5,157 nt of DNA from Thermomicrobiales bacterium (GCA_020847015.1 JADLCW010000316.1:1-5157), one strand, 5' to 3'. Shown: positions 1 to 5,157, counted from the first letter of the stretch. Program-made: numbers and translations. Notes: generated from the letters alone by a model not told the origin.

Positions 1-1062
1 GCGGAAGTGCGGGGCTACTCGCACGCCGGGCACTTCGACGACCGGCGCGCCGATTTCATCGACCGCTTCGCGCAGTTCGCGGTGATCGCGGCGCGCGAGG
101 CCGTTTGCTCGTCCGGGGTCGAGTGGACCGACGAGCTGCGGGAGACCGCCGCCATCATCACCGGCTCCTGCGTGGGCGGGCAGAACACCGAGGACGAGGG
201 GTTCGTCTCCGTCTACAAGCAGGGCGGGGTCCGCGTCCACCCGCTGACCATCCCCAAGACGATGGCCAACGCCGGGGCGAGCCACATTTCGATGGAGTTC
301 GGGCTGACCGGGCCGAGCTACACCATCTCGACGGCCTGCTCGTCGGCCGGGCACGCCATCGGCGAGGCGTTCTGGAAGGTGCGGTCGGGCATGGCGCCGC
401 TGGCCATCGCCGGGGGCAGCGAGGCGCCGTTCAGTTTCGGCATCCTGAAGGCGTGGGAAGCGATGCGGGTGGTGTCGCCGGACACGTGCCGCCCGTTTTC
501 CCGCGACCGCAAGGGGATGATCCTGGGCGAGGGCGCCGCCATGTTCGTGCTGGAGCCGCTCGAGGCGGCGCGCGCGCGGGGCGCGGCGATTCACGCCGAG
601 ATCGTGGGGTTCGGCATGTCGGCCGACGCGTGCCACATCACCCAGCCGTCGAAAGACGGGGCGGCCCGCGCCATGCGCCGGGCGCTGGCGGACGCCGCGG
701 TCGAACCCGCGCGCATCGGCTACGTCAACGCGCACGGAACCGGGACACTGGCCAACGACCTCACCGAATCGGCCGCCATCCACGAGGTGTTCGGGGAGCG
801 TGCCGGGCGGCTGCCGGTGAGCTCCACCAAGTCGATGCACGGGCACGCGCTGGGCGCGGCGGCGGCGCTCGAAGCGGCGGCGGCGGTGATCGCGCTGCGG
901 GACGGCTTCCTGCCGCCCACCGCCAACTTCACCGAAGCCGACCCGGAGTGCGCGCTGGACGTGATTCCCGGCCGGGCGCGCGAGGCCGCCGTCGAGTATG
1001 CGCTGTCCAACTCGTTCGCCTTCGGCGGCCTCAACGCCGTGCTCGCCTTCCGCCGCGCCTGA
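1..1062 (+). CDS. NodE/FabF-type beta-ketoacyl-ACP synthase, 5'-truncated by window edge
   Basis: This enzyme should carry out the decarboxylating Claisen condensation of an acyl thioester with malonyl-ACP, in fatty-acid or polyketide-type chain extension in the cytoplasm. The frame is open from base 1, and 353 residues are present. Compared with NodE and FabF (about 400-415 aa), roughly 50 N-terminal residues are missing; the GTG at position 7 is internal, not the start. Active-site residues, numbered from base 1, are nucleophile Cys113 in STACSSAG (codon 337-339), His245 in NAHGTGT (733-735), Lys277 and His282 in KSMHGHALGAA (829-846). The His-His distance of 37 residues equals that of FabF. 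The glycine-rich end NSFAFGGLNAVLAF is intact. From memory, SPDTCRPFS, LGEGA and ALSNSFAFGG resemble rhizobial NodE more than housekeeping FabF. NodE affects the unsaturation of Nod-factor acyl chains, but similarity does not fix the substrate here. It could equally belong to a secondary-metabolite or lipid cluster upstream. Confidence 0.93.
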   Translation, partial: AEVRGYSHAGHFDDRRADFIDRFAQFAVIAAREAVCSSGVEWTDELRETAAIITGSCVGGQNTEDEGFVSVYKQGGVRVHPLTIPKTMANAGASHISMEFGLTGPSYTISTACSSAGHAIGEAFWKVRSGMAPLAIAGGSEAPFSFGILKAWEAMRVVSPDTCRPFSRDRKGMILGEGAAMFVLEPLEAARARGAAIHAEIVGFGMSADACHITQPSKDGAARAMRRALADAAVEPARIGYVNAHGTGTLANDLTESAAIHEVFGERAGRLPVSSTKSMHGHALGAAAALEAAAAVIALRDGFLPPTANFTEADPECALDVIPGRAREAAVEYALSNSFAFGGLNAVLAFRRA

Positions 1063-1123
1063 CGGCCGCGGCTTCAAGAATCGCCCCCTTCCAGCCGATA
1101 AACAGTTCGAGAAGCAGGCCGAA

Positions 1124-2134
1124 ATGATTTCGCTGCGCAAATACCTCTACGCCCGCCCGCCGGGCCCCGCGGCCGGCCCGGGCGATGCGGGCGAGGAGTT
1201 CTGCCAGGCGCTGGCGAGCCTGGCGGGCGCGGTGCTGGACGCGATCGAAGCCCACGTCTTCGTGCAGTCCCATCCGCGCGCGCGCGTCTACCCGGAGGAG
1301 TTCGGCAAGGTGCGCCGGTCGATCGAAAGCGACCCCGCCCCGGGCGAGCTGCGCGCCGCCGGCCTGGCGGTCGCGCGCCTGCTCGAAGCGCACCAGCACA
1401 CCATGGCCGAGCTGGACGTCCTCGAAAGCGCCGAGGTGCAGCAGATCGTCTCGATGCTCAACCAGACCATCGCCGCGCTCTCGGCGGGCAGCGACCGGTC
1501 GGTGGAGCGGCTGCGCCAGATCGAAGGCGACCTGAAGCACGCCACCGCCATCCCCGACATCGTGGCGTTGAAGGCGCGGCTCAGCGACACGCTGCGGTAC
1601 GTGCGGGAAGCGAGCGTGCGCGAACGGAGCGAATCGGCCGAGACCGCGGCCCGCCTGGCCCGGGACGCGCAGCGCGCCCAGGAACGGATGGCGGCGGCGC
1701 GTTCCGGCGTCGGCGGGCGCGAGGAGGCGGAGCTGCGGATTCAGGCGATGTGCCAGCGGCCGGTGCGCGGCGCGCTCGCCGTGTTCGTGCTGGACCGCGC
1801 CGAAGCCATCCGCCAGCGCTTCGGCGGCACGGTGGCGGACCGCTACGTCTTCCTGTTCGTGCAGGACCTGCTGGACGCCCTTCCCTCGCCCAAACAGCTC
1901 TTCCTGTGGGACACGTCCGCGATCGTGGCGGATCTCGAAAGCGAGTCGCATCCCGACGCGCTGCGCGCCGAGTTGCGGGCGGCGCTGGCGGCGGCGCCGG
2001 CCGAGCGCCGGCTCGACATCGGGCAGCGGCTGGCGGTGTTCAGCAACCACCACCGGTGGACGGTGATCCCGCTGGGGGCGTCGGACACCCCGGCCGAAAC
2101 CGTGGCGCGGGTGGAGAGGGCGGTCGCGGGATGA
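1124..2134 (+). CDS. Degenerate GGDEF-domain protein, predicted catalytically inactive
   Basis: The protein has 336 aa. I chose the ATG at 1124 over the in-frame ATG at 998: 998 lies inside the ketoacyl-synthase gene, while 1124 gives the N-terminus MISLRKYL and has a weak purine stretch (gagaag, 1109-1114) before it. Residues 1-120 look helical. Residues 120-200 are rich in Glu, Arg and Ala and probably form a coiled coil (for example RLRQIEGDLKHA). The C-terminal part follows a GGDEF fold: GVGGREEAEL (196-204) stands where DxLTGLxNR normally lies, and FVLDRAEAIRQRFGG (221-235) and VADRYVFLFVQDLL (237-250) match the helices after strand 1. LFLWDTSAIVADL (259-271) occupies the signature position, with DTSAI in place of GGDEF. 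There is no RxxD inhibitory site, signal peptide or membrane segment. I infer a non-enzymatic c-di-GMP-pathway partner of the downstream phosphodiesterase. The GGDEF assignment rests on pattern alignment by eye. Confidence 0.83.
   Translation: MISLRKYLYARPPGPAAGPGDAGEEFCQALASLAGAVLDAIEAHVFVQSHPRARVYPEEFGKVRRSIESDPAPGELRAAGLAVARLLEAHQHTMAELDVLESAEVQQIVSMLNQTIAALSAGSDRSVERLRQIEGDLKHATAIPDIVALKARLSDTLRYVREASVRERSESAETAARLARDAQRAQERMAAARSGVGGREEAELRIQAMCQRPVRGALAVFVLDRAEAIRQRFGGTVADRYVFLFVQDLLDALPSPKQLFLWDTSAIVADLESESHPDALRAELRAALAAAPAERRLDIGQRLAVFSNHHRWTVIPLGASDTPAETVARVERAVAG
2112..2134 (+). promoter_or_regulatory. Ribosome binding region and ATGA stop-start overlap
   Basis: The stop codon TGA (2132-2134) of the degenerate GGDEF gene overlaps the ATG (2131-2133) of the PAS-GAF-GGDEF-EAL gene. 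A purine-rich stretch ggagaggg (2113-2120) lies 10 bases before the ATG. This arrangement supports translational coupling and fixes the start of the downstream gene, even though its frame stays open upstream to 1750. Confidence 0.7.
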
Positions 2135-4266
2135 GCGCGGAAGCGTCCGGCGGCGCGGGGCAATGGTTCGAAGCCAGTCCGTGGGCGGGACTGGCGCTGG
2201 ACGGCGACACCCTGCGGGTGCTGGCGGCCAACCCCGCCGCGGCGCGGCTGTACGGGCGCACCCCCGAGCAGCTCTGCCAAATGAACTGGGCCGAACTCTC
2301 CGGCGACGCGGCGCCGGTCTGGGAGGGCCGCGCCGTGCACCGCCGGGAGGACGGGAGCGCATTCGAGGTGGAGGTGGCCACCGGGGCCGCCTGCGCGGAC
2401 GGCCGGGCCCTGCGGGTCGTGCAGCTCAAGCCGCCCGCCTGCGACATGGAGGGCACGCTCGCTGCCGAAGTGGTGGAGATGCTGGCCGGGCGGCAGGCGG
2501 TGGAGCCGATCCTGTTCCGCATCGCCGAGCTGTTCGACCGGCGCTTTCCGGCGCTGGCTTCGGCCGCGCTCCTGCTGGCGGACGGCCGGCTCGTGCACGC
2601 GGCCGCGCCGCGGCTGGGGGTCCCCTTGCGGCATTCTCTCGACGGCCTGCCCATCGAAGAGGCCCCAGGGTCGGGCGAGCCGGCTTCGCCCTATTGGGGC
2701 GAATCGGCGAACACGGCGGACATCGCGGCCGACCCGCGCTGGAGCCGGTGGCGGGCGCTCGCGCTCGACGGCGGGCTGCGCGGCTGCTGGTCGGAGCCGA
2801 TGGTATCCGGGGCGGGGGAGATCCTGGGGGTGTTCTCGGTTTTTCTGGCGAGGGTGCGCCCGCTCGACCGCGCGGAGCGGCGCGCGGTCCGCGCGGCGGC
2901 CCACATGGCGGGGCTGGCGGTGGAGCACCGCAACCTCACCGGCGAGCTGACCTACCAGGCGTTCCACGATCCGGTGACCGGGCTCCCCAACCGCATCCTG
3001 TTCGAAGAGCGGCTGCGGCAGGCGCTGGCGCGCCCGGGACACGAGGGCCGCGGGCTCGCCATCCTGTACATCCATCTCGACCGCATCTCGGTGGTGGCCG
3101 ACCTGCTCGGGAGGCAGGTGTCGGACCTGCTGCTCGACCAGGCGGCGCGGCGCCTGGAGCCCGCCCTGCGCGGCGGCGATACGCTCGGCCGGGTGCGGGA
3201 GCACGATTTCGCCGCCCTGCTGCCGGGGGTCGGGTCGCCCGCGGCGGCGGACGCGTCCGGCGAGCGGGTGCGCCAGTCGCTGGCGGCGCCGTTCGCCGTG
3301 CTCGGGCACGAGCTGACGGTCACCGCCAGCGTGGGGGCCGCGGTCTATCCGGTCCACGGAACCGAGGCGGCGGCCCTGCTGCTCAACGCCGAGACGGCGT
3401 CGCGGGCGGCGCAGCGCACCGGCCGCAACCGCGTGCAGTCCTTCCAGCCGGAGATGAGCGCGCGCACGCGCCAGCGCCTGCTGATCGAGAGCACCCTCGG
3501 GCGGGCGGCGGAGCGCGGGGAGCTGAACCTGCTCTACCAGCCGCAGTTCGACGGCGCCGGCGGCAGGCTGTGCGGGGCCGAAGCGCTGCTGCGCTGGAAT
3601 CACCCGGAGATCGGGTTGTCGTCTCCGGCCGCGTTCATCCCGGTGGCGGAGGAGACGGGGCTGATCGTCGAGATCGGGCGATGGGCGCTGGTGGAGGCGT
3701 GCCGGCAGGCGGCGCGGTGGGCGGCCGGGAGCGAGCGCCCGATCCGGGTGGCGGTCAACGTGTCCCCCGTCCAGTTCGACCGCGACGGCTTCGTCGAGTC
3801 GGTGGCGGAGGCGCTGCGGGAAACCGGGCTCGACCCCGCGCTGCTCGAAATCGAGCTGACCGAGGGGGCGCTGGCCGGAGACATCGATCGCGCCGCGCTC
3901 ACGCTGGGGCGGCTGGCGGAGCTGGGCGCAGGGACCGCGCTCGACGATTTCGGCACCGGGTACTCCTCGCTGTCGTACCTGCAGCGGCTGCCGGTGGGGG
4001 TGATCAAGATGGACCGCGCCTTCACGCAGCAGATCGTCTCCGAGTCCGACCGGCCGCCGCTGGCCTCCGGCATCGTGACGCTGGCGCACGCCCTGGGGCG
4101 GCGGGTGGTGGCGGAGGGGATCGAAACCGAGGCGCAGCGCGCCGCCGTCTGCGCGATGGGGGTCGATGTCCTGCAGGGATTCCTGTTCGGGCCGCCGAGC
4201 GACGTCGGGACGTTCGCCTCCCGCTGGCTGCCGGAGACGGCGCGGCTGGCGGGCGCGTCGCGATAG
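2131..4266 (+). CDS. PAS-GAF-GGDEF(degenerate)-EAL cyclic-di-GMP phosphodiesterase
   Basis: This 711-aa cytoplasmic protein is predicted to hydrolyse c-di-GMP to pGpG under control of N-terminal sensor domains. Order: PAS about 10-105 (AANPAAARLYGRTPEQL, then RREDGSAFEVEV), GAF about 115-265 (TADIAADPRW at 195-204, GCWSEPM at 218-224), GGDEF about 270-430, EAL about 445-705. The GGDEF keeps DPVTGLPNR (280-288), but the signature is REHDF (356-360), the first metal Asp is His315 and the guanine-binding Asn is Ala323. Cyclase activity is therefore unlikely. RGGD (347-350) sits exactly five residues before the signature, as in an inhibitory c-di-GMP site. The EAL domain is complete: Q470, E484 (EAL), N543, E575 and E578 (ELTE), D605 and D606 (DDFGTGYSS), K626, E662 and Q682. 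The spacings match those of RocR as I recall them. No membrane helices are seen. Its start overlaps the upstream stop. The dead GGDEF may act as a GTP- or c-di-GMP-responsive regulator of EAL, by analogy with Caulobacter CC3396. Confidence 0.95.
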   Translation: MSAEASGGAGQWFEASPWAGLALDGDTLRVLAANPAAARLYGRTPEQLCQMNWAELSGDAAPVWEGRAVHRREDGSAFEVEVATGAACADGRALRVVQLKPPACDMEGTLAAEVVEMLAGRQAVEPILFRIAELFDRRFPALASAALLLADGRLVHAAAPRLGVPLRHSLDGLPIEEAPGSGEPASPYWGESANTADIAADPRWSRWRALALDGGLRGCWSEPMVSGAGEILGVFSVFLARVRPLDRAERRAVRAAAHMAGLAVEHRNLTGELTYQAFHDPVTGLPNRILFEERLRQALARPGHEGRGLAILYIHLDRISVVADLLGRQVSDLLLDQAARRLEPALRGGDTLGRVREHDFAALLPGVGSPAAADASGERVRQSLAAPFAVLGHELTVTASVGAAVYPVHGTEAAALLLNAETASRAAQRTGRNRVQSFQPEMSARTRQRLLIESTLGRAAERGELNLLYQPQFDGAGGRLCGAEALLRWNHPEIGLSSPAAFIPVAEETGLIVEIGRWALVEACRQAARWAAGSERPIRVAVNVSPVQFDRDGFVESVAEALRETGLDPALLEIELTEGALAGDIDRAALTLGRLAELGAGTALDDFGTGYSSLSYLQRLPVGVIKMDRAFTQQIVSESDRPPLASGIVTLAHALGRRVVAEGIETEAQRAAVCAMGVDVLQGFLFGPPSDVGTFASRWLPETARLAGASR

Positions 4267-4281
4267 GCGCGCGGTCGCGCC
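4266..4281 (+). terminator. Short GC hairpin directly after the EAL gene stop
   Basis: The arms ggcgcg (4266-4271) and cgcgcc (4276-4281) are perfect complements around the loop cggt. The hairpin begins on the last base of the stop codon. No T-run follows, and short GC palindromes are common at this base composition, so a terminator role is weakly supported. Confidence 0.25.
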
Positions 4282-4294
4282 GCGGGGCGATCAA

Positions 4295-4338
4295 GAGACG
4301 GATCGGCCGGTTCTTTCCAGGGGAGCCGAATCTGTCTC
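4295..4338. terminator. Strong imperfect hairpin between convergent genes, candidate bidirectional terminator
   Basis: gagacggat (4295-4303) pairs with atctgtctc (4330-4338) over 9 bp with one G.T pair. After a single unpaired A (4329) the stem continues with cggc (4304-4307) and gccg (4325-4328), making 13 bp around a 17-base loop. It lies 29 bases past the stop of the + strand EAL gene and between two convergent genes, where terminators are expected. Neither side has a convincing T-tract, so it may be a pause or 3'-end-stabilising structure rather than a classical intrinsic terminator. Confidence 0.5.
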
Positions 4339-4362
4339 AGGTTCCGGAAATGGGCGGGGCAG

Positions 4363-4397
4363 GCAACGACCGCTCTCTACCGCTGACGGTCGATTGC
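4363..4397. repeat. Second imperfect hairpin with a single bulged A
   Basis: gcaacgaccg (4363-4372) pairs with cggtcg (4387-4392) and ttgc (4394-4397), leaving only A4393 unpaired: a 10-bp stem with a 14-base loop. The 3'-side A bulge mirrors that of the preceding hairpin, although the two share no sequence. Five more outer pairs, ggcag (4358-4362) with ctgcc (4405-4409), are possible across a 7-base gap. The function is unknown; it could belong to a structured RNA or to the 3' end of the - strand transcript. Confidence 0.5.
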
Positions 4398-4432
4398 ACC
4401 TCATCTGCCGGGGTATTCGTCTCCGTGCGACG

Positions 4433-4500
4433 ATGCCGCGTGCCTCCTGGCTACGGGCCGCTTGTGCAATCCGACGGTCTTACCTGGAGGCACGCCGCAT
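4433..4500. repeat. 18-bp imperfect inverted repeat straddling the 3' end of the GspG-like gene
   Basis: The arms 4433-4450 and 4483-4500 are complementary at 16 of 18 positions, with an uninterrupted 10-bp core gcgtgcctcc (4438-4447) and ggaggcacgc (4486-4495). The mismatches are T4448/T4485 and C4437/C4496. The 32-base loop holds the stop codon of the - strand gene, and the right arm encodes its last six residues. On the - strand transcript this would place a long stem across the stop codon, plausibly for termination or 3'-end protection. No T-run follows the stem on the - strand. Confidence 0.6.
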
Positions 4501-5091
4501 AGTCTTGACCAGAAGCGCGCCGCAAGCAATCGTTGAGATCCATGCTCCTATCCAAACGCTAAAGCAAACGCGCCTCCGTCGAGTATGACGCGGATCGTTA
4601 GGAATCGGCTGCTTTGGCCGCAGGCTCGATATGTCCGTGTCGAAGGAAGTGCCGCCCGGTTTCCGGTCTGCTCCGTGCGACAGGATCTCAGGAGGGTATG
4701 GGCCAGCCGGTCGCGAGTACAAATACGACTGTTGCCAAGGGTCAAGCGGGACGTGCTCGAGATATGGCCCTCGCCAGTCCTCGACTCCTGGATTGACAAC
4801 AAGGGAACCAAGCCCGATGCCGACAGGTGGATAGTCCCCGCAGTCGCTGCGATACCGCTCAACGGCTTCCCGAATCGCCTGCACCTGTAGACTCGCGTCG
4901 AGGTATCGAAGGCGATTCCAGTCCGGAGGCGGACATCCGAAAGAGCCCACATAGACGATCAAGGCGGAGAGAGACAGTCCCACGACAGCAAACAGCCGGG
5001 CAAAGGGTTTCAGCGCGGGAACCAGCACCAGCCGGAGGAGATGAAAGTTCCATGCCGGAATGCGTCTGACGCTCACACCAAACGGACGCAC
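4480..5091 (-). CDS. Membrane-anchored GspG-like (T2SSG domain) protein without prepilin signal
   Basis: This 203-aa protein carries a domain like the C-terminal part of the major type II secretion pseudopilin GspG. Residues 66-155 show the family pattern: a helix AIREAVERYRSDCGDYP (72-88), W106, GPYL (108-111), DPW (117-119) before a Tyr-rich strand, SHGADRKPGG (138-147) and DTDIS (151-155). The Asp-rich end resembles the calcium-binding loop of GspG. True pseudopilins begin with a short leader and a GF(T/S)xxE motif; here there is none. A hydrophobic segment (about 33-52) instead precedes Cys53 and the domain, and a second one (about 176-195) follows an RRRR stretch (171-174). Cys53 is not in a good lipobox, since position -3 is Ser. 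No ATG start exists; GTG at 5091 is the most upstream choice before an in-frame stop (5119-5121), and GTG at 5076 is an alternative. Neither has a recognisable ribosome site. It is convergent with the phosphodiesterase gene and alone in this window, so its role is unknown. Confidence 0.72.
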   Translation of the reverse strand: MRPFGVSVRRIPAWNFHLLRLVLVPALKPFARLFAVVGLSLSALIVYVGSFGCPPPDWNRLRYLDASLQVQAIREAVERYRSDCGDYPPVGIGLGSLVVNPGVEDWRGPYLEHVPLDPWQQSYLYSRPAGPYPPEILSHGADRKPGGTSFDTDISSLRPKQPIPNDPRHTRRRRVCFSVWIGAWISTIACGALLVKTMRRASR

Positions 5092-5127
5092 GCACGGGCG
5101 AAAACGTCGATGGCGGATTCAGTTTCC

Positions 5128-5147
5128 GCGATCGTCTTACAGATCGC
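5128..5147. promoter_or_regulatory. Perfect 6-bp inverted repeat upstream of the GspG-like gene
   Basis: gcgatc (5128-5133) and gatcgc (5142-5147) are perfect inverted copies separated by 8 bases, centred about 46 bases before the GTG start of the - strand gene. The position and geometry suit a dimeric repressor or activator site, but each arm is short and I see no clear -35/-10 pair nearby. It may be chance. The rest of the upstream stretch (5092-5157) shows nothing else I can name. Confidence 0.3.
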
Positions 5148-5157
5148 TTCCGGCAGA

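Noticed and set aside
1071..1115. gcttc (1071-1075) and gaagc (1111-1115) as a terminator between the synthase and the next gene
   Set aside because: Only 5 bp with a 35-base loop and no T-run; compatible with chance.
998..1123. Upstream ATG extension of the degenerate GGDEF protein
   Set aside because: These 42 codons overlap the conserved end of the ketoacyl synthase and translate to a Pro/Ser/Arg-rich stretch; the ATG at 1124 is the better start.
105..1127. 340-codon + strand frame overlapping the ketoacyl synthase
   Set aside because: Arg/Gly-rich shadow of the synthase, whose active-site motifs are all in the other frame.
1031..2362. 443-codon open frame on the - strand opposite the degenerate GGDEF gene
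   Set aside because: Low-complexity Arg-rich translation with no motif; the + strand frame has a coherent GGDEF-like pattern and an overlapping downstream partner.
1843..4089. 748-codon open frame on the - strand opposite the EAL gene
   Set aside because: It has no recognisable domain, is dominated by Arg, Pro, Gln and His, and lies opposite a gene with complete, conserved motifs. Long antisense frames are expected at this GC content.
4266..4500. Integron attC site or transposon end
   Set aside because: The bulged hairpins recall attC geometry, but no GTTRRRY/RYYYAAC boxes flank the stems and no integrase, transposase or target duplication is visible.
2163..4502. 779-codon open frame on the + strand in another frame of the EAL gene
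   Set aside because: Its composition is almost only Gly, Ala, Arg and Pro and it matches no family. It is a shifted-frame shadow of the PAS-GAF-GGDEF-EAL gene.
4166..4588. 140-codon + strand frame across the convergent junction
   Set aside because: It starts inside the EAL gene, reads through all the hairpins and ends inside the opposite gene; its translation resembles no protein.
4585..4890. 101-codon + strand frame opposite the GspG-like gene
   Set aside because: No recognisable motif, whereas the - strand frame carries a clear T2SSG pattern.
4930..4938. Cys53 of the GspG-like protein as a lipoprotein site
   Set aside because: The preceding residues are S-F-G, lacking the Leu/Val/Ile at -3 expected for a lipobox, and a second membrane segment follows the domain.

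Overview
The window is very GC-rich (about 70% in the lines I counted within the first 4.2 kb) and carries four protein genes. Three run in a row on the + strand (1-4266). One lies convergently on the - strand (4480-5091) in noticeably lower-GC sequence (about 53-58% in the lines I counted). No rRNA, tRNA, CRISPR array, transposase or integrase is visible. The base composition, the N-terminus MISLRKYL on a GGDEF-like protein and the stand-alone GspG-like protein remind me of soil Acidobacteria of the Solibacter/Bryobacter type. That is an inference from memory, not a demonstrated placement.

Layout. (1) 1-1062: the 3' part of a NodE/FabF-type beta-ketoacyl-ACP synthase with a complete Cys-His-His active site; about 50 N-terminal residues lie outside the window. 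(2) 1124-2134: a 336-aa protein with a helical N-terminal half and a C-terminal domain that reads as a strongly degenerate GGDEF domain. (3) 2131-4266: a 711-aa PAS-GAF-GGDEF-EAL protein whose start overlaps the previous stop (ATGA). Its GGDEF active site is destroyed but an RxxD inhibitory-site motif remains, and its EAL domain keeps every catalytic residue at canonical spacing. (4) 4267-4479: a convergent intergenic stretch unusually rich in inverted repeats. (5) 4480-5091 (-): a 203-aa protein with a T2SS GspG-like (T2SSG) domain between two hydrophobic segments and no prepilin signal. (6) 5092-5157: a short upstream region with one perfect 6-bp inverted repeat.

Working together: genes 2 and 3 look translationally coupled. 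I read them as a cyclic-di-GMP degrading unit, in which a sensory phosphodiesterase (gene 3) is paired with a catalytically dead GGDEF-like partner (gene 2). The ketoacyl synthase 61 bp upstream may share the transcript, but nothing visible ties acyl-chain synthesis to c-di-GMP turnover. The most notable items are the tandem pair of dead GGDEF domains next to an intact EAL domain, the GspG-like domain placed on a non-pilin membrane scaffold, and the chain of hairpins with a competing long-range pairing between the convergent genes.
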